From assembly GCA_021836865.1 (NCBI GenBank), contig JAKBHH010000037.1, forward strand, positions 1-32,198: a DNA stretch of 32,198 nt, in the 5' to 3' direction. Position 1 is the stretch's first letter. The number at the start of each line of letters is the position of its first letter. The stretch is from Acidobacteriota bacterium. Lineage in GTDB: Bacteria > Acidobacteriota > Terriglobia > Terriglobales > Acidobacteriaceae. The notes under the pieces are model-generated. The model saw nothing but the letters and a program-made list of their open reading frames with translations. It was not told where the DNA came from and ran no database searches. Position numbers and translations under genes: made by a program. This document shows positions 23,725-31,413 of the stretch, piece after piece.

Positions 23725-26463
23725 TCAGTTCGTGCCGGTGTGCAGGTCTGACCCCGCCTGTTTTTCCTGGAGTGCCGCCTGCGCAGCGGCCAGCCTGGCC
23801 GTCAACAACCGGAAAGGCGAGCACGATACGTAGTTTAGCCCAATCTTGTGGCAGAACTTGACGGACTCCGGATCGCCGCCATGTTCGCCGCAGATGCCCA
23901 CCTTCAGCGTGGGTCGGGTGTTGCGCCCCTTGGCCGTGGCCATCTTCACCAGGAGGCCCACGCCCGCCTGATCCAGGGTGGCAAATGGATCCTGCTTGAA
24001 GATCCCCGCCTTGAGGTAAGCGGGCAGGAAGTGGTTGATGTCGTCGCGGGAGATGCCGTAGGTGGTCTGGGTCAGGTCGTTGGTGCCGAAGCTGAAGAAC
24101 TCGGCCTCCTCGGCGATCTGCTCGGCGGTGAGCGCCGCGCGCGGCAGTTCGATCATGGTGCCCACCATATAGTCGACGGTCGTGCCCTTTTCCTTGAATA
24201 CCTGTTCGGCAACGCGGCGAATGATGGCAGACTGATTGCGCATTTCTTCGATGGAACCGATGAGCGGAACCATGATTTCAAGGTGCGGATCGGCGCCGTG
24301 ATTCTTGACGTTGACTGCGGCCTCAAGGATGGCCCGCACTTGCATTTCGGTGATCTCGGGGAAGGTGATGCCGAGGCGGCAGCCGCGCAGGCCGAGCATC
24401 GGGTTGACCTCATGCAGCTCCTGAACCCGTGCCAAAAGAATGCGAAGTTCCTTCAGCTTGGTTGAACGAGGCTTTGTGTCTTCAAGGTGGGAGATTTCGA
24501 CCAGCAGATCTTCACGCTGCGGCAGGAACTCGTGCAGCGGAGGATCGAGCAGGCGGATGGTTACCGGCAGCGACTCCATCGCCTTGAAGAGCCCCACAAA
24601 GTCAGCCCGCTGCATGGGCAGCAGCTTCTTCAGAGCGTCGCGGCGATCTGCTTCATTGTCGGCGAGGATCATGGCGCGGACATGCTCGATGCGCCCTTCG
24701 GCGAAGAACATGTGCTCGGTACGGCATAGGCCGATGCCCTCCGCGCCGAAGGCCCGTGCCTGCTTGGCGTCGCGAGGCACGTCGGCATTGGCGCGCACCC
24801 GCAGCTTGCGAACCGGGTCGACCCAGCTCATGAACTTCACCAGATCCGGATCGTTCGGCTGCGCCGGAATGGTCTTGAGCTTGCCATCGATCACGCGACC
24901 GGTGGTGCCGTCCAGGGAGAGCCAATCACCGTGCTTGAATGTCTTGCCTTTGACGCGCAGCTCCTTGCGGGTTTCGTCCACGGTGCAGTCGCCGGCTCCA
25001 GCCACGCAGCACTTGCCCATGCCGCGTGTGACGACGGCGGCGTGCGACGTCATGCCGCCGCGCGAGGTGAGAATTCCAGACGCGACTTCCATGCCGCCGA
25101 TGTCTTCCGGCGTGGTTTCGCCGCGGACGAGGATGATGCTGTGCATGTGGCCATGGGTATGCGCCTTGACCGCATCTTCTGCGGTGAAAACAATCTGCCC
25201 GACCGCCGCGCCGGGCGAGGCTGGCAGGCCGGTGGCAAGCACCTCGATCTTGGCGCCCTTTTCATCCAGGCGAGGTACGAGAAAGTCGTAAAGCTGGTTC
25301 GGTTCTACGCGGAAGATGGCCTCTTCCTGGGTGATAAGGCCCTCGCGCACCATATCGATGGCAACCCGCACGGCGGCCAGGCCGGTGCGTTTACCGTTGC
25401 GCGTCTGCAGCATATAGAGCTTGCCATCCTGGATGGTGAACTCAAAGTCCTGCATGTCGCGATAATGCTTTTCCATTTTGCGCGTGATGTCGCGCAACTG
25501 TTCATAGACCTTGGGCATGACGCGCTCAAGTTCGCTGATGTGCAGCGGAGTGCGGATGCCGGAGACGACATCTTCGCCTTGCGCGTTCATCAGGTACTCG
25601 CCAAAAAAGGTGCGCTCGCCTGTGGCCGGATTGCGCGTGAATCCCACGCCTGTGCCGGAGTTCTCTCCTAGGTTTCCAAAGACCATGGCCTGCACGTTGA
25701 CAGCGGTGCCAAGCCAGTCGTCTATGTGGTTGATGCGGCGATAGGTCTTGGCACGATCATTTTCCCAACTGCGAAACACAGCATCGCGGGCCTGCACCAG
25801 CTGATCGAGGGGCTTCTGCGGAAAGTCTTTGCCGGTCTCTTTCTTCACCAGCTTTTTGTACTCGGCAATGATGTCTTTAAGCGCCTGGGGCTGGAGTTCG
25901 TAGTCAAACTTGACCTTTTCGCGCTCCTTGATGCTTTCGAAGATATGCTCGAATTTCTTTTTGGGGATATCCAGGACTACGTCGCCGAACATCTGGATGA
26001 GGCGACGATAGGAGTCATACGCAAAGCGAGGATTATTGCTGCGCTTGGCCAGCGCTTCCACGGCCTGGTCATTAAGGCCGAGGTTAAGAATGGTGTCCAT
26101 CATGCCCGGCATGGAGAACTTGGCGCCGGAGCGAACCGAGACCAACAGGGGATTTTCGCCCGTGCCCAGCTTCTGACCCTGGAGCTTTTCCAGCCGCTCT
26201 AATGCGGCGTGCATCTCCTGGTCGATCTGGGGGCTGAGCGCCCCGCGCATATACTCGCGGCAAGCTTCGGTCTGGATGGTGAACCCGGGAGGGACAGGCA
26301 GGCCCGCGTTGGTCATCTCAGCCAGGCCGGAGCCTTTGCCGCCCAGCACATCTTTCATGCGGCCATTGCCATCGGCCGCGCCGCCGCCAAAGAAATAGAC
26401 ATATTTAGTTGTGGTTGAGCCTGCGTGTTCGGCAAGCTGCTGATCCAGTACGCCCTGCGTCAT
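23725..26463 (-). CDS. ppdK: Pyruvate, phosphate dikinase
   Basis: Converts pyruvate, ATP and phosphate to phosphoenolpyruvate, AMP and PPi, reversibly linking glycolysis and gluconeogenesis. At 912 residues it is of normal length. The ATP-grasp domain starts with KYVYFFGGG and KDVLGGKGSGLAEM (about 20-350). The swivelling phosphohistidine domain has GGMTSHAAVVTRG with His474, and the C-terminal TIM barrel has LCRTEHMF, the MVGTMIELPRAAL strand and VGICGEHGGDP with catalytic Cys858. The PpdK-specific N-terminus separates it from PEP synthase. ATG 26463 follows GGAGG at 10 bases. The upstream promoter overlaps a palindrome (26636-26651). No PpdK regulatory protein gene is nearby. Confidence 0.97.
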   Translation of the reverse strand: MTQGVLDQQLAEHAGSTTTKYVYFFGGGAADGNGRMKDVLGGKGSGLAEMTNAGLPVPPGFTIQTEACREYMRGALSPQIDQEMHAALERLEKLQGQKLGTGENPLLVSVRSGAKFSMPGMMDTILNLGLNDQAVEALAKRSNNPRFAYDSYRRLIQMFGDVVLDIPKKKFEHIFESIKEREKVKFDYELQPQALKDIIAEYKKLVKKETGKDFPQKPLDQLVQARDAVFRSWENDRAKTYRRINHIDDWLGTAVNVQAMVFGNLGENSGTGVGFTRNPATGERTFFGEYLMNAQGEDVVSGIRTPLHISELERVMPKVYEQLRDITRKMEKHYRDMQDFEFTIQDGKLYMLQTRNGKRTGLAAVRVAIDMVREGLITQEEAIFRVEPNQLYDFLVPRLDEKGAKIEVLATGLPASPGAAVGQIVFTAEDAVKAHTHGHMHSIILVRGETTPEDIGGMEVASGILTSRGGMTSHAAVVTRGMGKCCVAGAGDCTVDETRKELRVKGKTFKHGDWLSLDGTTGRVIDGKLKTIPAQPNDPDLVKFMSWVDPVRKLRVRANADVPRDAKQARAFGAEGIGLCRTEHMFFAEGRIEHVRAMILADNEADRRDALKKLLPMQRADFVGLFKAMESLPVTIRLLDPPLHEFLPQREDLLVEISHLEDTKPRSTKLKELRILLARVQELHEVNPMLGLRGCRLGITFPEITEMQVRAILEAAVNVKNHGADPHLEIMVPLIGSIEEMRNQSAIIRRVAEQVFKEKGTTVDYMVGTMIELPRAALTAEQIAEEAEFFSFGTNDLTQTTYGISRDDINHFLPAYLKAGIFKQDPFATLDQAGVGLLVKMATAKGRNTRPTLKVGICGEHGGDPESVKFCHKIGLNYVSCSPFRLLTARLAAAQAALQEKQAGSDLHTGTN

Positions 26464-26635
26464 GGAATAAAGCCTCCGCGGTAGGATTTCCGCAAGGCGG
26501 CATCCATGCGAGGGTGGCGGGACGTTGGCTTAGCCCGGCAGCGGGAAGCGCGAACAACGGGCCAAGCGCGTTCAGTCATCCAGACACTTCGACTGCGCCT
26601 TACGGCGTGCGCGATTCGCAAGTACAAATAGCGCC

Positions 26636-26651
26636 GCAAGTATACACTTGC
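26636..26651. promoter_or_regulatory. Palindrome overlapping the ppdK -10 (possible operator)
   Basis: GCAAGT at 26636-26641 and ACTTGC at 26646-26651 form a perfect 6-bp inverted repeat around ATAC. It covers the predicted -10 hexamer of ppdK, a classic repressor position. The cognate regulator is not in the window. Confidence 0.45.
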
Positions 26652-26667
26652 CTGTGCTGTTCGTCAC
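26639..26667 (-). promoter_or_regulatory. Predicted ppdK promoter
   Basis: On the minus strand GTGACG (26667-26662) is separated by exactly 17 bases from TATACT (26644-26639), giving 4 of 6 matches to the -35 and 5 of 6 to the -10 consensus. Transcription would start near 26632, about 170 bases ahead of the ppdK ATG. Confidence 0.5.
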
Positions 26668-26768
26668 AGAGCCTTCAAGTGCCGGTAGTTGCACAAGATC
26701 CGCGGACAGCAATTTGCGCACGTCTAAGGGCATTGCTGAGTCCCGCAGCGTCTGCGCCGTCGCAACCC

Positions 26769-27122
26769 TCAGGCCGCTACGGGATGGAATTGGGGCGGAA
26801 CCTGCTCGTCCTGCGCCGGGTGGTGCGATTGCAGAATGGCATCCAGACCAACCAGCGCAAGGATGGCCGCCACCCGTTGCGTTGCGTGGATGATGGCAAA
26901 TTCGTGCCCGGCGTTTTGAGCGGTGCGATAGAGCGAAATCAGCGCAGCGATCCCCGCGGCATCGATGCGGGCTATGTGCTGCAGATCGAGCGTTACATTC
27001 TGGACCTTCAGCACAGGCGCAACCCGCTCCAACAAGCACTGTTCCTGCCCCCGCACCAGATCGTGCGGCTCGCAGGGCGTCATCACTACTGTTTCCTGCG
27101 TATTGGCAATGTTGCAGTTCAT
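26769..27122 (-). CDS. STAS domain protein (anti-sigma factor antagonist-like)
   Basis: Small cytoplasmic protein of 117 residues consisting of one STAS domain. The core NVTLDLQHIARIDAAGIAALISLYRTAQ corresponds to the conserved strand and helix of SpoIIAA-type antagonists, and EFAIIHATQRVAAILALVGLD completes the fold. In classical antagonists the residue after the conserved Asp-(Ser) is a phosphorylated serine (DSSG/DSAG); here the site reads IDAAG, so the phosphorylation switch appears to be lost. No anti-sigma kinase gene is adjacent. ATG 27122 follows GGGGGAGG at about 8 bases; the frame extends 10 codons further but without a ribosome site. It is divergent from queG. Confidence 0.8.
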   Translation of the reverse strand: MNCNIANTQETVVMTPCEPHDLVRGQEQCLLERVAPVLKVQNVTLDLQHIARIDAAGIAALISLYRTAQNAGHEFAIIHATQRVAAILALVGLDAILQSHHPAQDEQVPPQFHPVAA

Positions 27123-27274
27123 AGCCAAACCTCCCCCGGATTCGAGTCGCATCCGCCTGCCGCAAAAGTTCTGCGGCGAAACAGTCTAGCGCCGCGTATT
27201 CTGAAGAACGAACTCCTCTGTCCGGCGATTCTGCGAGCCTGAAAACATGCAGAGCCGGGAACCATCCGAAGGCT

Positions 27275-27290
27275 TGAACGAATCCGTTCA
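27275..27290. promoter_or_regulatory. Inverted repeat upstream of queG
   Basis: TGAACG at 27275-27280 and CGTTCA at 27285-27290 form a perfect 6-bp inverted repeat around AATC, 35 bases before the queG start. It could be an operator or a small leader hairpin. No supporting evidence beyond symmetry and position. Confidence 0.25.
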
Positions 27291-27325
27291 GCTTGAAGTA
27301 CGCAGAAGACAGGGTCAAAAGTTCC

Positions 27326-28486
27326 ATGTCGATGGCCGAAACCAGTCCCATATCCAGTCAAGATTCGCCTCGTCTCGATCCGGATTTAGTGCGCAAACTT
27401 GCGCTGGAAGCAGGCTTTGATGACGCCGGCTCACTTGCCCTGCCGCAGGCAAGTGAAATGCGGGATGCACAGAGATTTACGCAGTGGGTAGAGACCGGAC
27501 GCGCCGGCACAATGCACTACTTGGCGCGCAAAGCGGAAGATGGCCGGATGCTGCGCGCTCGCGTTCAAACGCCGTTTCCCTGGGCGCGTTCCGCCGTTAT
27601 ATGCTTTGCTACGTATAATGCGGCGCAGCCCCGCTCGACTGACCCCGCGTACCCGGGGCTAGCGTGGATCGCGCGCTATGCCTGGAGCAGCCGCATCGAC
27701 GCGCAGGGAGTCAGGCGGCCAAGCGATTATCACAAGATCCTCCTGAAACGTCTGCGCGGACTGGAAGCACAGTTGCACGTTCGCTATGGAGACTTTCAGT
27801 CGCGGGCATACGTGGATACGGGTCCGGTGGTGGAGCGCACACTCGCAGTGGCAGCCGGACTCGGCTGGGCGGGGAAGAATACCTGCCTGATTCATCCGCG
27901 CCTCGGCTCCTACGGATTCCTCGCCGTGCTGGTCACATCCCTTGGCGTCAAGGAAGTTGCGGCGCGGCTGAGCGTACCTGACCGTTGCGGCAGTTGCCGC
28001 CGTTGTCTGGATGCATGTCCGACCGGCGCATTAATCGAGCCCTACCAGATGGATGCCACGCTCTGTATTTCCTACCTCACCATCGAGTACAAAGGTGCAA
28101 TTGCTCCTGACCTGATGGGGGGTATGGGACGGCAGATTTTTGGCTGCGATATCTGCCAGGATGTCTGCCCATGGAATCGCAAAGCTGCTGTGAGCGCCGA
28201 TGGTGAACTGGAAGCGCGCACCGAGCTTGTGAACCCCGCGCTGGAGTGGCTCGCCGCAATGGATGAGGCTGCGTTTGAACGCACGTTCAACGGTTCCCCT
28301 GTGCGGCGCGCAGGCTTCGTGGCCTTCCGACGCAACCTGGCAATCGCGATGGGCAATGCCGGCATCGCTGCGTTCGGGTCGCAATTGCATACCTGGGCCT
28401 CTTCGGCAGACGATGGACTGCGTTCCGCAGCGCAATGGGCGCTCAGCAAGTTGCGGCCCACGCAGAAGCCGCCGCGCAACAAATGA
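27326..28486 (+). CDS. queG: Epoxyqueuosine reductase QueG
   Basis: Cobalamin- and 4Fe-4S-dependent enzyme for the last step of queuosine synthesis, reducing epoxyqueuosine in tRNA to queuosine. It has 386 residues from ATG 27326. The cobalamin-binding part spans about 1-210, with the likely proton donor Asp164 in AYVDTGPVVER and WAGKNTCLIHPRLGSYGFL. Two ferredoxin-type clusters follow: CGSCRRCLDACP (Cys221-231) and CDICQDVCPWN (Cys274-281), with Cys247 between them. A C-terminal HEAT-like stretch includes RRAGFVAFRRNLAIAMGN. An upstream TTG at 27293 is in frame but less likely. It is divergent from the STAS gene. No other que gene is nearby. Confidence 0.94.
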   Translation: MSMAETSPISSQDSPRLDPDLVRKLALEAGFDDAGSLALPQASEMRDAQRFTQWVETGRAGTMHYLARKAEDGRMLRARVQTPFPWARSAVICFATYNAAQPRSTDPAYPGLAWIARYAWSSRIDAQGVRRPSDYHKILLKRLRGLEAQLHVRYGDFQSRAYVDTGPVVERTLAVAAGLGWAGKNTCLIHPRLGSYGFLAVLVTSLGVKEVAARLSVPDRCGSCRRCLDACPTGALIEPYQMDATLCISYLTIEYKGAIAPDLMGGMGRQIFGCDICQDVCPWNRKAAVSADGELEARTELVNPALEWLAAMDEAAFERTFNGSPVRRAGFVAFRRNLAIAMGNAGIAAFGSQLHTWASSADDGLRSAAQWALSKLRPTQKPPRNK

Positions 28487-28519
28487 CTCTGCGACCCCGG
28501 CTAGCGCCTGCACTCCCTC

Positions 28520-28551
28520 GGCACGGCATGCATTGGGCACGGCATGCATTG
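28520..28551. repeat. Perfect 16-bp tandem duplication between queG and csp
   Basis: GGCACGGCATGCATTG occurs twice head to tail (28520-28535 and 28536-28551) in the 70-base spacer between the convergent queG and cold-shock genes. Each unit holds the palindrome GCATGC. It could be a recent slippage duplication or paired protein sites. Confidence 0.85.
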
Positions 28552-28556
28552 AAGGA

Positions 28557-28763
28557 TCAGACGGCGCGCATGACATTGGCCGCGCTCAGGCCCTTGGGGC
28601 CCTGCTGGCACTCGAACTCAACAGCCTCACCTTCGTTCAGCGTCTTGTATCCACTCTCCTGGATCGCGGAAAAATGCACAAAGACATCTTCCCCGTTCGA
28701 GCGCTGAATAAATCCGTACCCCTTGGCTCCATTGAACCACTTGACGATGCCTTGTTCCTTCAT
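28557..28763 (-). CDS. Cold-shock protein (CspA family)
   Basis: RNA chaperone of 68 residues forming a single OB-fold cold-shock domain. RNP1 is KGYGFI and RNP2 is VFVHFSAI, with the conserved start [18 protein letters not shown] 28763 follows AAGGAG at 8 bases. The long upstream region contains a 6-bp hairpin (GTGCGC/GCGCAC, 28887-28903), in keeping with the structured leaders of many csp messages, but I cannot place the promoter. It is convergent with queG. Confidence 0.95.
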   Translation of the reverse strand: MKEQGIVKWFNGAKGYGFIQRSNGEDVFVHFSAIQESGYKTLNEGEAVEFECQQGPKGLSAANVMRAV

Positions 28764-29246
28764 GCGACGTCTCCTTACTGTGTCGTCTGCGGCAAGCTCC
28801 GGTCCCTTTTGGCAATGGTTGTGAATCTGGCGCCGCAAACCATCGACGTGATGCCAGGGGCGCCCAAAACACGAAAAGCCGCCCCGGTGCGCGCGTTGCG
28901 CACTGCGGCAGCTCGATGACGCAGCCCGATTAAGTCCGCACTTCCACAAAAACAGCACATCCAGTACAAACGGCCTTCCCGTTAAGAACGACCAGCCTCC
29001 CAGGCGGGCCTTGATTCTTTATGGCAGGAAATGGATAAGGATGCAATAAGAAATCGCCATACCGTGCGTGTCACGGATGGTGCGCAGCGGCGGCAGCACG
29101 GCCAGGGCAGGCTCGAAGGGATATTCTTAAGATGAGCGCAAAGGGATGCCGGCCAATCGATCAGGACGCTTCTTCCTTTTCTGAGCCGGAAGCAGATGCG
29201 GTGTATCCCATCGAGTGTCTCAAAATCCGGTATCTATGAGGCGCCG
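28764..29246. other. Long divergent intergenic region, csp / yihY
   Basis: This 483-base region separates the divergent cold-shock and YihY genes. It should contain the csp leader (minus) and the yihY promoter (plus). Visible structures are the hairpin at 28887-28903, a 5-bp stem CCGTG/CACGG at 29072-29086, and a short open frame at 29132-29239. No tRNA, small-RNA family or convincing promoter was recognised by eye. Confidence 0.4.
29132..29239 (+). CDS. Possible 35-residue leader peptide upstream of yihY
   Basis: An ATG at 29132, with AGGGA about 11 bases ahead and TATTCT just before it, opens 35 codons ending in TGA only 7 bases before the yihY start. The peptide (starting MSAKGCRPID, ending KIRYL) matches nothing I know. 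Its position would allow translational coupling, but this may be chance; comparison with relatives would decide. Confidence 0.25.
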   Translation: MSAKGCRPIDQDASSFSEPEADAVYPIECLKIRYL

Positions 29247-30116
29247 ATGACCGACAGCACGGAGAGTTCGGAAGCCATCCCGAAGGCAGTGGATTCCAAG
29301 TGGTACCGATGGCGCAAGGATGGCACCGCGCTCGTACAGTATCTCCTGGATAGCGAGGTGCATACCTATGCATTCAGTGTGGCTGCCAACGCGATTTTGT
29401 CCTTCATTCCCTTCATCGTCTTGCTTTACACAATTGCGCTCTCCCTGTTTCACTCAGCCGCGATGGCCGATGCGGTAAGCCAGATGGTGTACTACTTCTT
29501 CCCTTCCAATCAGGACTGGATTGCCAAGAACCTGGTGCTGGCAGCGCCGCGGCACGGCGTGCAGGTCTTCTCTCTGCTCATGATTCTGATCTCCTGCACC
29601 GGCATTTTTCTGCCGTTGGAAGTCGCGCTCAACCAGGCCTGGGGCGTTGCCAAGAGCCGCAATTATCTCCTCAATCAGGTGGTAGCCTTTGGCCTTGCAA
29701 TACTGATGGTTCTTCTGGGCATGGCCAGCGTCATTCTCAGCGCGTGGCAGCGTGAATTGTTGACCTTTGTGTTTTTTCATCACACGGATAACTTTGTCTT
29801 CAACGGCATCAGCTATCTGTGGCTGGCGCTCTGCACGGGCGTTGCCTGCATCTTATTTTTCTTCTCCATCTACTGGCTGCTGCCCAACCGCAGGGTGCCG
29901 GCACTGAGCGTTATGCGCACAGCGGTGATTACGGGCGTGATCTGGCTCTCGGTAAAATACATCTTTGTCGCCGTGCTGCCGCACCTTGACTTGAAAGCGA
30001 TCTACGGACCATTTTATGTTTCGGTAGGTCTTCTGTTCTGGGCCTATATCTCCGGGCTGATCCTCTTCGCCGGAGCGCAGTTCAGTGTGGCCAGGCTGGG
30101 CAACGGGAAACATTAG
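29247..30116 (+). CDS. YihY/BrkB family inner-membrane protein
   Basis: Polytopic membrane protein of 289 residues with about six membrane segments, the pattern of the YihY/virulence factor BrkB family (not ribonuclease BN, an old misannotation). Family traits are YAFSVAANAILSFIPFIVLLYTIALS near the first helix, LEVALNQAWGVAKSRNYLLNQ in the middle and the C-terminal YGPFYVSVGLLFWAYISGLILFAGAQF. ATG 29247 has GAGGCG close in front; a start 17 codons earlier is possible but reads through the leader frame region. The function of the family is not settled. It is convergent with the beta-propeller gene. Confidence 0.87.
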   Translation: MTDSTESSEAIPKAVDSKWYRWRKDGTALVQYLLDSEVHTYAFSVAANAILSFIPFIVLLYTIALSLFHSAAMADAVSQMVYYFFPSNQDWIAKNLVLAAPRHGVQVFSLLMILISCTGIFLPLEVALNQAWGVAKSRNYLLNQVVAFGLAILMVLLGMASVILSAWQRELLTFVFFHHTDNFVFNGISYLWLALCTGVACILFFFSIYWLLPNRRVPALSVMRTAVITGVIWLSVKYIFVAVLPHLDLKAIYGPFYVSVGLLFWAYISGLILFAGAQFSVARLGNGKH

Positions 30117-30122
30117 CGGGTC

Positions 30123-30173
30123 CGGCGCAAACGCCGAGCAGTGCGTTCAGCCTTGCTCGCCTGGAACAGGCGA
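30123..30173. terminator. Two hairpins between convergent yihY and propeller genes
   Basis: CGGCG/CGCCG (30123-30136, loop CAAA) and TCGCCT/AGGCGA (30157-30173, 5-base loop) lie in the 81-base spacer between two convergent genes. Neither has a clear T-run, so termination is likely by position but not certain. Confidence 0.35.
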
Positions 30174-30197
30174 ACAGTTCCACTTGTCCCGGTAACG

Positions 30198-31385
30198 CTA
30201 ATGCACCTTGAAGGCTTTGTCCGCGATCGCGTTGGGGGCGCGGCCGGCGGGCAGCAGGGTGAAGAGGGAATGGTCGACGGTGCGCACAACGGCGACGTCG
30301 TTGGAGCGGGCGTCTACGACGAACAGGAGGTGGCCGTCGGCGCAAAAGGCAAGCGCAGCGGGGCCGTCGCCGACGTGCACTTCGCCCTCCCGCTTGCCGT
30401 CATCGATGGCGTAGATGGTGACCCACTGGGAGCGCAGGTTGCCGACATAGAGCAGCGCATTATTCGCTGAAACAATGCCCTGTACCGGATCGGCTCCCAT
30501 CATGTAGGCTCCCCCCACGTCGTCCGTGCCCGTAACCACCTCAGAGATCGAGTCAGAGAGTGAGTTCATGGTGAAGAGTTCACCACCATCCGGCTTCAGA
30601 GCCAATTGCACGGGACCCCGGCCCACATCCAGCAGGGATTCAATACGATCAGGTTGGGCGGATTGGGCATCTGCGTGCGCCAGCGCAATAGCCATGATCT
30701 GGTGACCGGCAGAGCAGGCCGCAAAGGCCTTCGAGGAGTCTGGCAGGATGACAACATCGTTTGCGCCAGGACAGCCCGCGAAGACTGCACGCACCGTTCG
30801 TGCAACGGGGTCGATGATGCTGACTGAACTGCTGTTCCGGTTGGCAACCACAAGCGCCTTGCCATCCGGCGAGACACGAAGCGCTGCAGGCTCTTCGCCC
30901 GCTCCAATTACAGCGATCTCCCGGCGGGCCTTCAGGTCGATGACCGAGATGCTGTTGGAGCCGGAGTTGGCTACATACGCCAACGCATCTTCAGGGTCCA
31001 GCGCAATTGCCACCGGCTGTTTGCGCACCTGAATGGTGGCGACCACAGCATTGTGCTCCGCATCGACCACGGAAACCGCACCCTGTCCGCCCGGCGCGCC
31101 CTCATTCACCACATATACTTCATTGCGCGTCGTGCTGGAGACGACTGCCACCGGGTGCCTGCCCACGGCAAGTTCGCGGTCAAGTCGTACGTTAACGACA
31201 TCGTAAATAGATACAGTGCCGCTGTCGCCGTTGGTCACATACACATACTCGCGATAGTCGGGCGGGTACTGCGGAAAGTCATGTGGGCGGCAGCCGGTCA
31301 ACCCAATGGCGAGGGCGACTGCGGCAGGCAGAAGGCGCCTCGCGCTCAAACTCATGGAAGCGCTGCACCGCCTGCTCATCTGCAT
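30198..31385 (-). CDS. Lipoprotein with YVTN/YncE-type beta-propeller
   Basis: Predicted lipid-anchored periplasmic or outer-membrane protein of 395 residues. The signal ends in a lipobox with Cys at AIGLTGC. The mature part has about seven to eight repeats of the YVTN beta-propeller type, such as YVYVTNGDSGTVSIYD, VYVVNEG..GAVSVVD, AYVANSGSNSISVIDL and VVANRNSSSVSIID. Such propellers are binding scaffolds; the ligand is unknown. The start was set at ATG 31385 because AGGGA lies 5 bases ahead; ATG 31355 would give a more compact signal and cannot be excluded. It follows the DAHP synthase gene by 28 bases on the same strand, suggesting co-transcription without an evident functional link. Confidence 0.82.
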   Translation of the reverse strand: MQMSRRCSASMSLSARRLLPAAVALAIGLTGCRPHDFPQYPPDYREYVYVTNGDSGTVSIYDVVNVRLDRELAVGRHPVAVVSSTTRNEVYVVNEGAPGGQGAVSVVDAEHNAVVATIQVRKQPVAIALDPEDALAYVANSGSNSISVIDLKARREIAVIGAGEEPAALRVSPDGKALVVANRNSSSVSIIDPVARTVRAVFAGCPGANDVVILPDSSKAFAACSAGHQIMAIALAHADAQSAQPDRIESLLDVGRGPVQLALKPDGGELFTMNSLSDSISEVVTGTDDVGGAYMMGADPVQGIVSANNALLYVGNLRSQWVTIYAIDDGKREGEVHVGDGPAALAFCADGHLLFVVDARSNDVAVVRTVDHSLFTLLPAGRAPNAIADKAFKVH

Positions 31386-31413
31386 GATTATCCCTGATCG
31401 CGCCTTCATCGGC

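Larger units (their letters stand above)
26464..26768. other. ppdK upstream region
   Basis: This 305-base gap between ppdK and the STAS gene (both minus) contains the likely ppdK promoter and an overlapping palindrome, given as separate entries, and a predicted leader of about 170 bases. The octamer CGCAAGTA occurs twice, at 26617-26624 and 26635-26642, 18 bases apart. No RNA gene or riboswitch fold was recognised in the leader by eye. Confidence 0.5.
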
